A stretch of 64,000 bases of DNA from Maniola hyperantus (lineage: Eukaryota; Arthropoda; Insecta; Lepidoptera; Nymphalidae), in assembly GCF_902806685.2 (NCBI RefSeq), contig NC_048545.1, positions 1,513,001-1,577,000 of the forward strand. The letters are read 5' to 3'. Under the pieces are notes generated by a model. The model was not told the origin of the DNA, searched no databases, and was given only the letters and a program-made list of their open reading frames with translations. Positions 21,250-36,500 of the stretch are shown piece by piece (position 1 is the first letter of the stretch; each line of letters starts with the position of its first letter). Position numbers and translations under genes: made by a program.

Positions 21250-24200
21250 CTAGAAATAAATGAAAAACATTTATTTATCAAAAGTATACGCCATCAAAAT
21301 GATCATTGATGGGCAAGGTGCCCAAAATACTGGCGCTATGTTCCCTCAGGATTTCGAGGCATAGCCATTTGGCTAAATAAATGCAATGGAAAAGAGCGAG
21401 ACAAGTTGGATGAGCCCTATGACTTACTGTTAAACATTCAGGAGTTCCCGATGTCTTCCACCCACCTTAAACAAGATCTACGGTTCTGTATTCATTGCAT
21501 TGTCTTCAGAGTAACATAAGTTTGTAATGTTTTAAATTGGTTTTAATATTGTAACTATCAGAAGAGAGTGAAAAGTTATTGGCTGTTTTACGCTGAAGCA
21601 ACAATATGTGGCAATGCGGCATGCAAAGGGAACATTTATTTTGCGACCTTACGCGGGATGTGGCAGTTTGGTTTATGCCAAGACAATATCGTGCTGTAGA
21701 ATTCAAATTACGGTAAAACAGTCTCCGATGATTTTTACGACGTTTTAAATTACTATGCCATGTGGTATGCCGCGATGTCGCATTATGTTCTTCTGGTAAA
21801 TGAAGCTTTAAATTGCTATAAAATTACAGGCGAAACTTATACAAAGCTAGTAAATTAGTTTTCAAGATACCTTGGTCTCCAGATACGGTGGAACCCTTGG
21901 ATGCCGAGGATCATGCCGATGACGAAGAGAAGTACGGCAACCGTGATGAGTAGAGGTGGAGCGAGAACTAGACGCAACCATAGCAAGTTGATGACTTCAG
22001 AAGGTGCCTCTTTGCAGTACTGTGAAATTTAAAATAGAATAGATAGAAAACTTCGTTTTTAAGAGCGGTGATAGCCTAGTGCCGGCCTCCTTTTCAGTCG
22101 GGGGTTCAATCCCAGGCAGGTACCTCTAAACTTTACGTTACGTGCGTTTTAAGCAATTAATATAATCTTCTTTAACGGTGAAGGAAAAACATCGTGGGAG
22201 AACGGAAACCTGCAGACCTGCCTTCTCCGTATGTTCTCCAAGGGGTGTGCAGTCTGTCAATCTGAAGTTGTCCAGCTTGGTGTACTAAAGCCAAACCATT
22301 CTCATTCTGAGAGGAGACCCATGCTCAGTAGTGGGCTGGCAATGGCTTAATCATGATGATAATGACATAGTTTCATAGAATCAGCATAACACACCTCATA
22401 TCCTTTAATTCTTCATAGTTCGTATCTAATATTCAGGGTACATGATATAGAATGATGTCATCGTCAGATTCAGGTACATTATGATCACCTTCAATAAGTC
22501 TACCAGTGAAAGGTAACTTACCAATGAAAACCACAAAATAGGCACGACTTTGTTTTTAAAAGGCTTCGTGATGGGATTCCCCGAGGACGTCCGGACTGCG
22601 ATGTTTATTTGTATGTTACTAGTCACCGCCAGGTTTACGCCGCTTACCTGAAAGGACAAACACATATTATGAGATAAAACGTAAGGTTTCATTTCAAAAC
22701 AAATCGTAATTTTAAAAAAAACACAACTGCCTTAAAGTTCTTAAATTTGAAAATGGTGTCATACAGCTGCCACATTGTTATTAAAAAAATATTATAGCCA
22801 GTCTCACTCGGGATGATGTAAGGATTATAACGATACCACATACATTCATATGTGTTTAGACGTTTAGAAGTTATGGCGGGATAAAAAGACTCATATTACA
22901 TGAACCCTGAAAACAATGTCCCTTTTTTTGGTCAAAAAAACCTTTACCAATAAGATTTTCATCGTACAGAAATTGACATTATAACTAAACGCCTTATAAT
23001 TATTATAAAAACGTCTTCAGCCCAATTTGTAAATAGGTACTATATAGTGAGAGTTGAGACGAGAATAGTTAAGGTTGTTTTACGCCGGAGCGGCAACATG
23101 CGACAATGCGGCATGCTACAGTGCCGTGCTATGTCAAGGAGACTGACAACCCGTCCGGTGTCCTTTTTTCAAAGGGCGAAATTACTCGGGCACACTGCGA
23201 CTAATCACGTGAATTGAATTCAGTTACCTGAGATTTACAATGGCCCAGCTGATGCCCGGGACTTCGTCCGCATGGATAAAGTTTTTAAAAACCCATGGAA
23301 CTCTATGATTTTTGGGACTAAGTAGCCTATGTCACTCCCCAGGTCTTTAAAAATCACGTCGATCCGTTGCTCCGATGCGCAAGGAGATTGACGGACAAGC
23401 CAACATATCAATAAACCAACAAAAAAAACACATTTTTGCATTTATAATATGGGTAATGATATCACCCACAATAATTTCAACGCTGAAATAATCTATTCTA
23501 AATAAAAGCCGATGCCCTATAAGTCCACGAAGTGGTAAGTAGCGTTGTTATTTTCCTATTGCTTAGGTACAAAATAGACAAATACTAAGAACAGGCTTAA
23601 TCCCTCGCCGTTATTCTGCGGTTATGAGAATTAATACAAGTATACCTTAAGCGGTATGTTTTGCCTTCACGTTTTTTATGATTTTATATGTTTAATATGA
23701 TTAAATTGGTTCGTTGGTGTAGAAGTTAGCACGTTCGACAGCGAATGACAAAGTCCTGATGGATTTTTTTCTAAATGATTAAGTATCTTGTGAGTTTTCT
23801 ATAAACAAACTCTTAATATTAAATTATCCTGGAGTTAGGAAGATGGTGGTGTTTTGACTTACTTGATAGATGGATAAAAAATATCTTTTTCTATATTCAG
23901 ATACAAGTTAGCCCTCGATTGCAATCTCACCTGGTGGTAAGTGATGATGCAGTCTAAGATGGAAGCGGGCTAACCTGGAAGGGGTGTGACAGTTTTTTTT
24001 TATTAAACCCACACCCCTTTGGTTTCTACACGGCATCGTACTGGAACGCTAAATCGCTTGGTGGCACGGCTTTGCCGGTAGGGTGGTAACTAGGGTATTA
24101 TGAGGGTACCGAACGGGCGTGAGCCGACTTTTATGCTAAGCAACTGCATAAGCTTGGCGATTGGGGGTGTCCGGCTATTTTAGGCGTCTGTGCCCATGGA

Positions 24201-27200
24201 TTACCAAATCATGTCGCATAGTCTGATTCGTGAATGATTCGAGTGACAAATTCCAAAGATAATTCACAAGGTTAATGTTACTATTACTACTTTTACTTGT
24301 ACTAGAGCGACGTGTGTCCTAGTTGTGACAACGCAAATCAATCGATTGCGATTGTTAAGCAACGTTGACTCAAGTCGGTAACTGGATGGGTCACTGACTT
24401 CGGAGGCCTTTTCGTTTCCTCCGTGCCTCGAAGATCACGTTATTATCACTAACATCTGATAAGAACTATAATACCTGAATCGAAATCTCGTTCTCTTAGT
24501 GAGTTGTATGCGGAAGGATCTAGGAACCCCACCGTATTGCTATCCCAAGAGAACTCCTGCCATTATGTGATTAATGGAAAGGAGTCACGCCCCTCAGCAA
24601 TGAGGAATAAGTTATAACAATCGACACATCTACCGATTGCACACCGCGAATCGCGCGCACAATAAGCAAGCCTCTAACGGATCTCGGCACAAAACCGAGT
24701 TATACACGCGGAGTTCAGAAAACTTGGATCAGATCAGCTACCCTGGATCTTACCAGTGCATCTGAGGTCCGGTAAGTGACTACATTCGTGACCCTGACCG
24801 TCCACTAGCTTTTATTCTATAAATAATGTTACTATATTGGGTAACTTACCGGCTCCACATCCAGAGTAGATCTGTGCTTGATAGGATCCGGCGAGAAGCC
24901 TCTGTAGTGCCCCTGGTTCACGGGGTCCACGTCCAAGAAGTGAGGCTTCGACAGCGTGATGGGGAAACCTAGAGAAATAAAGAAATAAAGAATTAATGTT
25001 ATTGCCATAGACAGAAAATAAGACAGAAATGTAGCATTTTTTGAAAACGCAAAAGCAAGCTGATCTTTATCATCATCATGATCAACCCATCGCCGGTACT
25101 ACCGAGCTTTTAGAGTTTTGGCTATAGTCAATATGGATTGGCAGCCTTTGCACACTTTTGAGAACATTAGATATGGAGAACTTTCAGGCATGCAGGGCAT
25201 GATGTTTTTCTTAAAAAATGTTAGGTATGAATTGTACACATTTCGTACACTGTAGATTGTTTGGAAAGTTATACATCTCGGACAGCATTACAACTGTCCA
25301 GAAAAGTACTTGTATGGAATTTCATTTCTGGACAGTAGGTATTACAAATCTGTCCAGAAAAGTAAGTTTCATTTCATACTTAGTGACTCGATGGGGAAAA
25401 AACCAATGGATTCCCAACGAGTCACAGTGTCACACGATTGGGTGTGACTCGTATGATCACCAAACCACCTTATCCCTAGGTAAATCTAAATATATAAAAG
25501 AGAAATATACCACTCACTCACTGACTGACTGACTGACTGACTGACTGACTGACTAATCACGAAATCTCACAAACTATACAGCCTACAAACTTGAAATTTG
25601 AAAGGTAGGTTATTTCTAGGACGAAGGTGTCAGTTAAGTCAATTTGGGAAATTCCCTCCTTCATGATAGTAAAATAGGGGGAAGATGTTTTTATAGAAGA
25701 GTTTTAACTATTGTTATTTTTACCTGAAATTTGAAATGTAGGCTATTTCTAGGGGGTAGGTATCAGATAAGAAAGGATCTAACTAAATTCCCCCCTAAGG
25801 GAGTAAAATGGGGGTGGAAGGGTTATATGAAAATCCTATGTTTTTGAAGTTAGAGATATGAAAATTGGCATTTAGGTATTCTGGGTTCCGTGTCTTAAGG
25901 TGAGACTGAGTGAGTAGGTAGGTGAGGCCTTTTGCAGCGGGAAAATTTCAGATGTCATGAGAAACTAGAAATTTTACGCGGACGAAGTCGCGGGCATCTG
26001 CTAGTTCATAATAAGGTCAGCTGTAGCACACAAAGTTGCGAGTAAAATCCCGTGTAACAAAAACGTGAACATAATATTACGACTATTTGCAAAATAATTG
26101 CAACACAACTAATGATTTATTGATAGAATAGTTTTATCATTTTTACATAATTGTAATATTTCTAGAATTGTTCATTTAAATTATTATTATTACAATATAA
26201 ATAAGTTTAAGGTAAGCAAGCTATTTATTTCCTCTTATAAACCCACGTTATAAAGAATTAACTAGGTAATTTTAAAAGGGGTTTAGGCATTATTAAAGTA
26301 ATGCCCACCATTTCTAAGTTCTTGGCTAAGTAAGTAAACTTAGCAATTTTTTTTAAAGAATATAGCCATGTTAAATGACTAATATTCCCCTTTCCTCTCC
26401 AACTAAGCGTCAGGCTTGTGCTAGGAGTAGGTACGACAATAGTGCAACGGGCGGGGTTTGAACCGTCGACCTTTCGGTTTTCAGTCCACTCCTTTACCGG
26501 TTGAGCTATTGAGGCTCGACTTAATAATTTGTTTACATATTATAAAAGGAAAAGCTGACTGACTGACTGATCTATCAATGCACAACTCAAACTAACTGAA
26601 ATTTGACATGCAGATAGCTATTACGACGTAGGCATCCGCTGAGGAAGGGTTTTTTTGAAAATACAACCACTAAGAGGTTAAAATAGGGGCACGCGGACGA
26701 AGTCACCTTTCCCTTTTATATATTTAGAGTATGTATGGATTAGTAAGTGGTATACCAGATGTTTCAAGGCGCCTCAACGCACATATATCGGATTTTAGTC
26801 CTCGTTGAGTGCTCGAGATGTATTCGTTGAGTCCTTGGGAAGTTCTCGACGGACATATTTTTATCTACGCTTCGGGGTGTGTTTGTTGTCCCCAGACAGA
26901 AATTCATCGTCTGCACAGACCCTTAGCTAAGAGTACGCTCACATGACGCTCACCGCTGCTATCAGCGCCAAAATTGTGAAAACCAAGTTGCTTCAAAAAC
27001 AGGTCGGCAATCGCAGGTCTAGCGCACATTAGTCGAGGTCAGTGGTATAAGTCACAACTGGGTTTTTCTTATTTACTTATTGCATTACCAGTTACCCTTA
27101 GTTAAGGTTAGATGCTAATAATGTGGTGATCAGTAAACTGTCCATTTTATGATAATTGTACAGTTCTGGTTTATACACATAGCTTACGTTTTACCTATCT

Positions 27201-27448
27201 AATCATTATAGTTCCTTCCGGCAACATATTATAAGCTTATTATTTACATATATAACTTGTAGGTACATATTATGCAAATTAGAATACATAATAATATGTA
27301 GTCGGCGATGGGTTGATCATGATGATGATAATATTATGTAGCTTTAGGAATTTAGATAATACTCACGACTTCGTCCGCATTTACTTTTTAGAATTCCGTA
27401 CCTCAAAAGGAAAAATGGAACCCTTACAGGATCACTTTGTTGTCTGAC

Positions 27449-27515
<67 letters not shown>

Positions 27516-30500
27516 CAGTCAAGAAACCTACAGGGTACTTCCCGTTGACCTAGAATCATGAAATTTGGCAGGTAGGTAGGTCTTATAGCAGACATTCGGG
27601 GAAAAATCTGAAAACCGTGAATTTGTAGTTACATCACACAAAATTGTGGTCATGAACTAATGATAATTTTCAATTTTCTAAATAAGATAACTATATCAAG
27701 TGGGGTATCATAAGGGTCTTCACTGTATATTCTAAAACAGATTTTTATTTATTTTTATGTATCATAGTTTTTGAATTATCCTGCAAAATGTCGAAAAAAT
27801 ACGACTGCAGTACGGAACCCTCATTGCGCGAGCCTGACTCGCACTTGGCCAGTTTTTTTTAAAACCACATGAGATATCTATGGTTTTTCGGGATAAAAAT
27901 TCGGATTCGAGGATAAAAGTAGCCTTAGTCCCTGTCTGGAATGCAAGCTATTTCTATACCGAATTTCGTTAAAATCGGTTCGGTAGTATCGGCGCTAAAA
28001 TGGCAAAAATGAAGTTGCATCAAAAACAGGTCGATATTATAATTATTGCAACTCTAGCGTACTTACTTACTTGTATTAGTAGAGATCAGTGCTAAAAACA
28101 AATTGTGGAAGACGCGCCCCGTGCCTTGACGCATCTTTGCTTGCCGCACGGCCACGTGCGTCGTCTTAATGCAAAAGTTTGAGTTGTTGCCTCGCGGGGT
28201 CTGGATCACAACTTTTTTTTTTAATTTATAGCCTAGCGCTTGGCAATCAGACCTGGTGGCAAGTGATGATGCAGCCTAAGATGGAGCGCGCTTGCCTAGA
28301 AGATGCCTATTTACTCTTGTTTTATTTGTCTTGAAGGTACCCATATTATAATTGGAGGGGAAAACTGATGCTGGAATGGTGTTCCAAATCTTAGCAGTTC
28401 GAATTAGAAATGAGGAGACAAATCGCTTCGTACGTATTCGAGGAATTTCAACTACGTACGGGTGCAGACCTTGGCGATGCCTTGCGGTACGATAGTAGAA
28501 AGGTGAAGGAAGAACCAGGTTGAAAAGTTCTTCGGCAGACTCTCCGAAATATACAGGGTGTAACCAGAACGCTGGCAAAAACGAAGACAGGTGATTACTG
28601 ATATGATAGCCCAAAAAAACGCAAAAAAAAAACCTGTAAATTTGTAAAAGTTTACGATACTTATATCGCAAATAAACATTTGACTGACCCTAGAGGTCAA
28701 CGAACGTTGCGTAAATAGGCCATTCGGAATCAATGTCGCATCGTAGGCGGAGCATTGACCCAAGTTTTGCTCGATATACATTGCGGGTTTGGAAAATGCT
28801 AAGTCATTAAAACTACAAAATGAGGCAAATGGCTATTGGTATTGGATTGTGTTTTGGTAGTATAACAATACCGCAAAGTTTTTGTTAGCGTTTTGGTTAC
28901 ACCATGTATAGAAAATCAACAGTAATCGTGTCCCTGAATCCAACAGTAATCTTCGTCCACGAAAAAATAAACTTTTCGTGGTCCCACATCATCGCACTGT
29001 TGCTAGATCTATGTCACCTATACCCCGTTCATTAGCATCGTTCAACGCGCTTTTGGACAATAATGCTCAATGGGACCCATTTAATGATGGGTCTATAATA
29101 CTGGTTCGGGAGTTACTGAAGTACGCTGAGAGCATTGCATGAATATGTCATTCAATGTTCTCAGCGTACATATTCAAAATTCTTTGATCTTTTATCGTTT
29201 TGTATTTTATGTCTTTTTTCTTGTACCTTTATTTGTATGTCGGAGATACTCGGCAGTAATCGGGACGCAAACGTTGTCTAGTGGCGTTGATCGAGTCTAC
29301 GCATTATGACACAATCTGGGTTACCATGGACACGTAAGAAAAACAATATGGTTTGAAGATGGTAAGAGAAACGACTTGTGTACTTGTGTAGAATCGTATC
29401 CCGCGTTCCTATTAAGCCAACATAATAACCCTGTAGATAAACGCCCAATAGAAGGAAATACGACGATCCTAGAGCTCTCTGCCGACATGTATTTAAATTT
29501 ATTATTAATCATCTAGTTAGTGTAAGTGGCACTGCCGTTCTAATTAGATATAAAATAAATAAATAAATAAATAGACAGGCAACTTACTGTAATAGCAGCT
29601 GCTGATGTCCACAAATCCGTCTGGCAGACAGTTCTTGGTGCAATCGCAAGCGTAGCGCGAGGTTTTGTTGAACGAAGACTCAGCCATCATATACCTGATT
29701 AAAACAATATCAATTTTTTTAAAGTATAGTTATCAAAATCAAATTCGAATAATTTAATCAAAATCTCTTTATCTAAATATATAAAAGGAAAAGGTGACTG
29801 ACTGACTGACTGAATGACTGACTGACTGACTGACTGATCTATCAACGCACAGCTTAAACTACTGGACGGATCGGGCTGAAATTTGGCATGCAGATAGCTA
29901 TTATGACGTAGGCATCCGCTAAGAAAGGATTTTTGAAAATTCAACCCCTAAGGGGGTGAAATAAGGGTTTGAAATTTGTGTAGTCCACGCGGACAAAGTC
30001 GCGAGCATAAGCTAGTATAAAAATAAATCGCTAAATGCGTTGCTGATAGCAAATCTCGAGAACAGCAGAACCGATTTCGCTAATTCTATTTTTATATTAT
30101 TCCTTGAAGTACGAGGATGGTTCTTAGGGAGAGAAATTTAAAAAAAAAATCCTGATAAAGAATCGATGGTTAGGTATCGTATCGACTGATTGATCTATCA
30201 ACGCACAGCTTAAACTACTGGACGGATCGGGCTGAAATTTGGCATGCAGATAGCTATTATGACGTAGGCATCCGCTAAGAAAGGATTTTTGAAAATTCAA
30301 CCCCTAAGGGGGTGCCTTTTGGGGTTGAATTTTGAAATATGGGTTTGAAATTTGTGTAGTCCATGCGGACGAAGTCGCGAGCATAAGCTAGTATTAAATA
30401 AAACACCTACACCTAAATAGTCTCCAATGAATAATTAACACTTCAAAAAATTAATCAAAAAGTGTTATTCATTACCTATTTCGAATAAACCATTTGACTT

Positions 30501-33500
30501 AGACTTTGACTTATTACAAAATCTTGGTTATTTTTTTACTTACCGATAAAATTTAAATCCACTAGGGCTGGTAAGCTCCTCCAGAAAGGTGAAAGGGTAT
30601 GTCCTGCACGCTTGTCTCCTGAACACGGGGAGCTCCAGATCCTTGTTCAGCCCAGGAGTCAGCATCAGCGCCTCGTACGTGCCTTTGACTTGGTTGCAGG
30701 GGATACTGCAAACAATCGTTCTAATAAGTCAAAAAAATTAAAAAAAAAAACCGGCAAAGTCTGAGTCAGGCTCGCGCAACGACGGTTCCGTACTGCAGTC
30801 CTATTTTTTCGACATTTTGCACGATAATTCAAAAACCGTGATGCATAAAAATAAATAAAAATCTGTTTTAGAATGGACAAGTGAAGCCCTTTCATATGAT
30901 ACCCCACTTGATGTAGTTACCTTACTACGAAAATTAAAAATACTAATTATTAGTTCATGACTACAATTTCGATGTAACCACAAATTCACGGTTTTCAGAT
31001 TTTTCCCCGAATGTCTACTATAAGACCTACCTACCTCCCTTTAATGATTCTAGGCAAACGGGAAGTACCCTGTAGGTTTCTTGACAGACCGGCAGACAGA
31101 CAGACAACAAAGTGATCTTATAAGGGTTCCGTTTTTTCTTTTGAGGTACGGAACCCTAAAAATCATTTAATTTAAAGAAAAACACAACGGTCTTGCCAAA
31201 AAAACGAGCTAAAAAGTAAAAACTGTTACATTTGATTTTCATTCCTCATCATCATCATCATGATCAACCCATCACCGGCTCACTACAGAGTACGTGTTTC
31301 CTCTCGGAGTGAGAAGGGTTTTGGCCGTTGTCTACCTCGCTGACCAAGTGCGGATTGGCAGACTTCACACACCTTTGAGAATCCCATTATCCATATTACA
31401 TTTATGGTTTCTCTCTCTATATATAAAAGTGAATCGCTAAATGTGTTGCTGATCGCAAATCTCGAGAACAGCTGAACCGATTTCGCTAATTCTTTTTTTA
31501 TAATATTCCTTGAAGTACGAGGATGGTTCTTACGGAGAGAAAAATTAAAAAAAATTGTAAGTATTAAAAAAATAAAAAATAAAGAACCGACTGTTAGGCG
31601 GTATGAATTTCGCCGAGTCAGCTAGTGACATATAGAATTCTTATTTTTATTAATCTATCCGGTAACATTAATTAGATGGAAGTGTAATAAAATAAAGCAC
31701 CATTTAAATATATACCTAGTTACTTATATTAGTAAATTACAATTTACACGTAAATAAGTTAGAACTTCCTTAAAATCTTAATAAAACCAGCAAACATGAT
31801 CAATTACGACTTACGAGCATTTCTGTAATAAACAGTGGCATAGGTTCACACCACTCGCCTTGGCTGCCTTGGCTCCTGATCTCCGAGATTTATAGCTAGC
31901 AATTACAGATCATTACGACCTTTTAGTCATCGTATCTTTTCTAACATCAGTTAATTGAGCAAATCAACGATTTTAATAAGAATAAGAGTTTAATAATACT
32001 ACGGTAAATAGGTAAATACAGTGTGCAACCAGAACGCTAGGTAGCAATACTTACCGTTATTGTTATACTACCTAAACACAATCCAATACCTATAACCAAT
32101 TGTCTCATTTTATAGTTTTAGTGATTTAATATTTTGCAAACCCGCAATGTATAGCGTGCAAAACTCGTGTCAATGTCCCTACTACGACGCGGTCTACTTC
32201 CGCAACGTACGTTGACCTTTAGCGTCAGTCAGATGTTTTATTTGCAATATTATATCGTGAACAACAACAACAAAATAGGTACCGATAGGATTTTTTGAAT
32301 TGTTTTTTTGCGTTTTTTTCTGTGTCATTATATCAGTAATCATCAGTACTATCACCTGTCTTCGTTTTTGCTAGCGTTCTGGTTACACCCTGTATGTAAG
32401 TAACTAGTCCATTAAACTTGCTCAAGTCACGAGTCTTATATTATTTAAAGGCTACCTATAAGTAACCTATAAGTGTACCTTTACCTATAAGTAATCTGCG
32501 ACAGGTCGAGATGGCAATATATAGAGTATGAGGCGGAGGGACGCCCCACACACCCGCACGTCACCCGCGCTCGCCCGCACTGGGTTAGCGCGGGTGTGCG
32601 GGGCGTTTGTCACAGCATACACTGGCTGAGTGCCCGGCATGGGCGGAGCCACGCCAGTCGCTGGTGGAAGTTATGGGGCAGGACCTTTCGTTGCCCATCG
32701 TGGCCAGATCCATGGTGGACAGTGAGAGGGCTTGGAAAGCGATGGTCTCCTTCAGCGAGGAAGTAATGACGCAGAAGGAGGCAGCGGAGAGGGTAAGAGA
32801 GGAAGCCGAGAACTCTCATCCCATGCGCCGCAGGAGAATCGGGCGCAGGCGAGCTGCGCATGACCGTCGCTTGCCCCCTTGAATAGGACCTCCGGGTAAT
32901 AGACACGGGGAGTCTGTTGCCCGCGGGAGAATAGGTCCTTGAGTTGGATGGCAAGCCCTTGTTCCCGGCGAGCCTAAAACTGAGTTGGGGACCCCATTAA
33001 GTCCCAGAGCTAGGCCTGCTTTGGCGGGAGCCGTTAGCTAGGTTGCAGTCGAATACATTCGTGTCCCTGTGCCTAGCAACAACGGATGAGACAGATCACC
33101 GTGGGGTTTTAGTCGGTAAGAGTCCGACATAACCACCGCACCTCCCCGAGCGCGGTGGTATCCATGAGGATTTCCCCACGTAAAAAAAAAAAAAAAGGGT
33201 GTGCGGGGTGTTCCCCCCTTGATTGCTATTTCGACCTGTCGTTCGATCCGTAGGAGAACCAGAGTAACCGACATAGCTCAGCGGGTTGCGAAGCTGAAGT
33301 GGCACAACGTTCGAAAAATCGATAGACGTTGGGGTCCCAAGGAATGGTGACCTCACACCGAAAAGCGCAGCGTTGGAAGACCCCCCACTAGGTGGACGGA
33401 CGAGATAAGGCGAGTCGCAGGCAGCTGGATTCGAGCGGCGCAAGACCGTGGCGTGTGGAAGTCCCTACAAGAGACCTATGTCTAGCAGTGAACATCTCTA

Positions 33501-36500
33501 GGTTGCTGCTGATGATGTTTTATGGTATAGAAATGGAACTTTAGGTCAAATAGTGCTTTAAAAGAAATATTGAATATGCAACGAGGGTACGGGATATACG
33601 GTTAAACGGTGAAGGAAAACTTAGTGAGAAAGCCTGTCTGAGAGTTTTCCATAATGTTCTCAAAGGTGTATGAAGTCTGCCAATCCGCATTTGATCAGCG
33701 TGGTAGATTACAGCTAAGCCCTTTTTATTCTGAGAGGATATTTGTGTTCAGTAGTGCGCCGGATATGGGTTGATGATGAGCCTCACCTGGTGTTCCAATC
33801 AGTGAAGCCCTGCTCCGGGAGTCCAGTCAGCCCGTTCCACGTGTTGATGGTGAACTTCCTCGACAAGTTCTTCAGTTCCACCTCCACTTCTTCTTTTCTT
33901 GGGGCGTAGAACTGTGAATGATACGTTATTTTAGCGTTTTTTTTTGTTTTTTTTTATTCAGATACAAGTTAGCCCTTGACTGCAATCTCACCTGGTGGTA
34001 AGTGATGATGCAGTCTAAGATGATAGCGGGCTAACCTGGAAGGGGTATGGCAGTTTTTATTAAACCCATACCCCTTTGGTTTCTACACGGCATCGTACCG
34101 GAACGCTAAATTGCTTGGCGGCACGGCTTTGCCGGTAGGGTGGTAACTAGCCACTGCCGAAGCCTCCCACCAGACCAGACCAGAAATTTAGAAATTATAA
34201 AATTCCAATCCCCTGCCAGGAATCGAACCCGGGACCTCCCACTATTAAGACCACAGCGCTCACCACTGCGCCAGGGAGGGCGTTTAAACTATCATGAGTG
34301 ATTTCCATCATAAGTAAACTAGCTGATGCCCGCGACTTCGCTCGCGTGGAATTAGGTTTGTTAAAATCCTGTGGGAACTTTTTGATCTCCCGGGATAAAA
34401 AATAGCCTATGTCACTCTCCAGGCCTTTATCTATATCCATGCAAAAAATCACGTCAATCCGTTGCACCGTTGCGACGTGATTGAAGGACAAACCAACAAA
34501 CAAACACACCTTTCGCATTTTTTTTTTTAAATATATTATTTATAATAAGGGTAGGTACTGATATTGTTACGGCTATGGGTGGTACTAGTGGTAATCAATA
34601 ATTACGTGACACATCACTAGCAATGAAAATGCCCATAATAAAGATTTAGTGAATATTACTATATTTCTATTAACAACGAGAAGGTAAATAGTGATACACG
34701 GTTATATAACGCATGCACATCGGGTTCTATACTACAACCACATTGGTTTTACACCTAAGTTCACGTAAAAGATCACAAAACGGTACGACACATAAGATCG
34801 CGTAAATAATGCCACGTGCGTCGCGCGGACAGGCGACACGCGCTCCGCGTCGAGTGCAGTTTCGGACTGTTCGAGTAATGTAATTAGGTCAACGCTTGCA
34901 CCTCGCAGCCGGTTTTTTATGCCTATCTAATTTGTAGTGAAGGCGAAGATTGACGATTGCGGTGTCGACAAACTAGTCGGTAAAATAGGTATTATGTTGT
35001 GTGTATGTTTATAGTATGTGCTTAAATGATATGTGTGTGTGGTGTAATGTAGCCCACATCACTCCCCCCCAGAGACCTGGTTAAGGGCGATAAAAGTCCG
35101 GAAAGCGAACTACACGTCCCAAACGTGTCCTTTTAACGTCGTCCTGAGCTTGGGCCGCTGGCGCAGGGTCAGGAGGAGGACAAGTTTTGGGGTTGGGAGA
35201 GGTGGGTGGGGTTAGGCTAGGGTCGGGAGATGGGTCAACCAATATGTAGGCCGGTTTGAGGCGGTCTATGGATACAGTGACGCCCTTACCCTTTACTAAA
35301 ATTTTGAAAAATTTTTCGTTACGCTCTAGTACTTCGTGAGGGCCGGTGTACGGGGGCTGTAAAGAGCCGCGTGATGTATCGTCCCTTAAAAATACATGAC
35401 TGGACGTAGATAAGTCTTTGTAGATAAAAATTTTGCTTTTATTGTGACGTGCAGCTGGTGAAGGTTTTATCTTTGATGCAAATTGACGTATCCGGGTGGT
35501 GAAATCCGATATATCGGTGGATTGGGGAGTCGTTGCCTGGAAAAATTCTCCAGGTAAGCGCAACGGCTCGCCATAGACCAACTCAGCTGATGACGTCTGC
35601 AAATCATCTTTGAATGCACTTCTTATGCCCAACAGCACTAAAGGCAATGTGTCAACCCAATTCGCATCGGCATGGCACATTATGGCCGCTTTTAACTGCC
35701 TGTGGAATCGTTCCACTAGGCCATTACTAGCTGGGTGATACGCGGTTGTTCTACGGTGCTTGAATCCAATCGCTCTTCCAAGATATTGAAAGAGTGACGA
35801 CTCAAACTGCCGGCCGCGGTCTGTGGCGACATCTGTTGGACTTCCAAATCTGGATATCCACGATATCAGTGCCTTTCCAACCGTTTCAGCTGTCATGTCT
35901 ACCATAGGTGTGACTTCCGGCCAGCGTGTGAAACGATCCACAGCAGTGAGGCAGTAGCGGTAGCCCTGTGAAATAGGCAGAGGGCCGATAATGTCTATGT
36001 GAATGAAGGCAAATCGAGTGCGAGGAAGTTCAAATGTGCCTAATGGAGAAGACACGTGGCGAGATACCTTGGCGCGTTGACAAGCTAAACATTGACGAGA
36101 CCATTCTCGGCAGTCTTTGCGTACGCCAGGCCAGACAAAACGCTCGGCAACTAGCTTGGCGGTGGCGTTGGCGCCTGGGTGGCTGAGGCTGTGAAGACTG
36201 TCGAAAATTTGTCTCCTCAAAGGCTTGGTAACGAAGGGCCTGGGTGAGGGGGTGCTAACGTCACAATAAAGTTCAATCTGGGAGTTGGGAATTCTCAACT
36301 TTTTCAGGCGTAGTGACGATTCATCACCCAAAAATTGAGTCAACTCCTGGTCGGTAGCTTGCGATGAAGCCAGTACGTCAAAGTCCACCGGCATCTGCAG
36401 TTCCTCGATCCGTGATAGTGGATCGGCGACGACATTGTCCTTCCCAGAGATGTGTCGGATGTCGGTCGTGAACTGCGAGATGTAGTCGAGGTGACGGTAC

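Noticed and set aside
27442..27508. CRISPR-like regular repetition
   Set aside because: It is a 4-bp microsatellite without spacers in a eukaryotic repeat.
28452..28781. 109-codon minus-strand frame with a hydrophobic stretch
   Set aside because: It spans the boundary of a TIR element and a CR1-like fragment, so the frame is accidental.
35059..35080. An env-like third gene in the Gypsy element
   Set aside because: Only about 20 bases separate the end of pol from the 3' LTR, so there is no room for env; it is not an errantivirus-type element.
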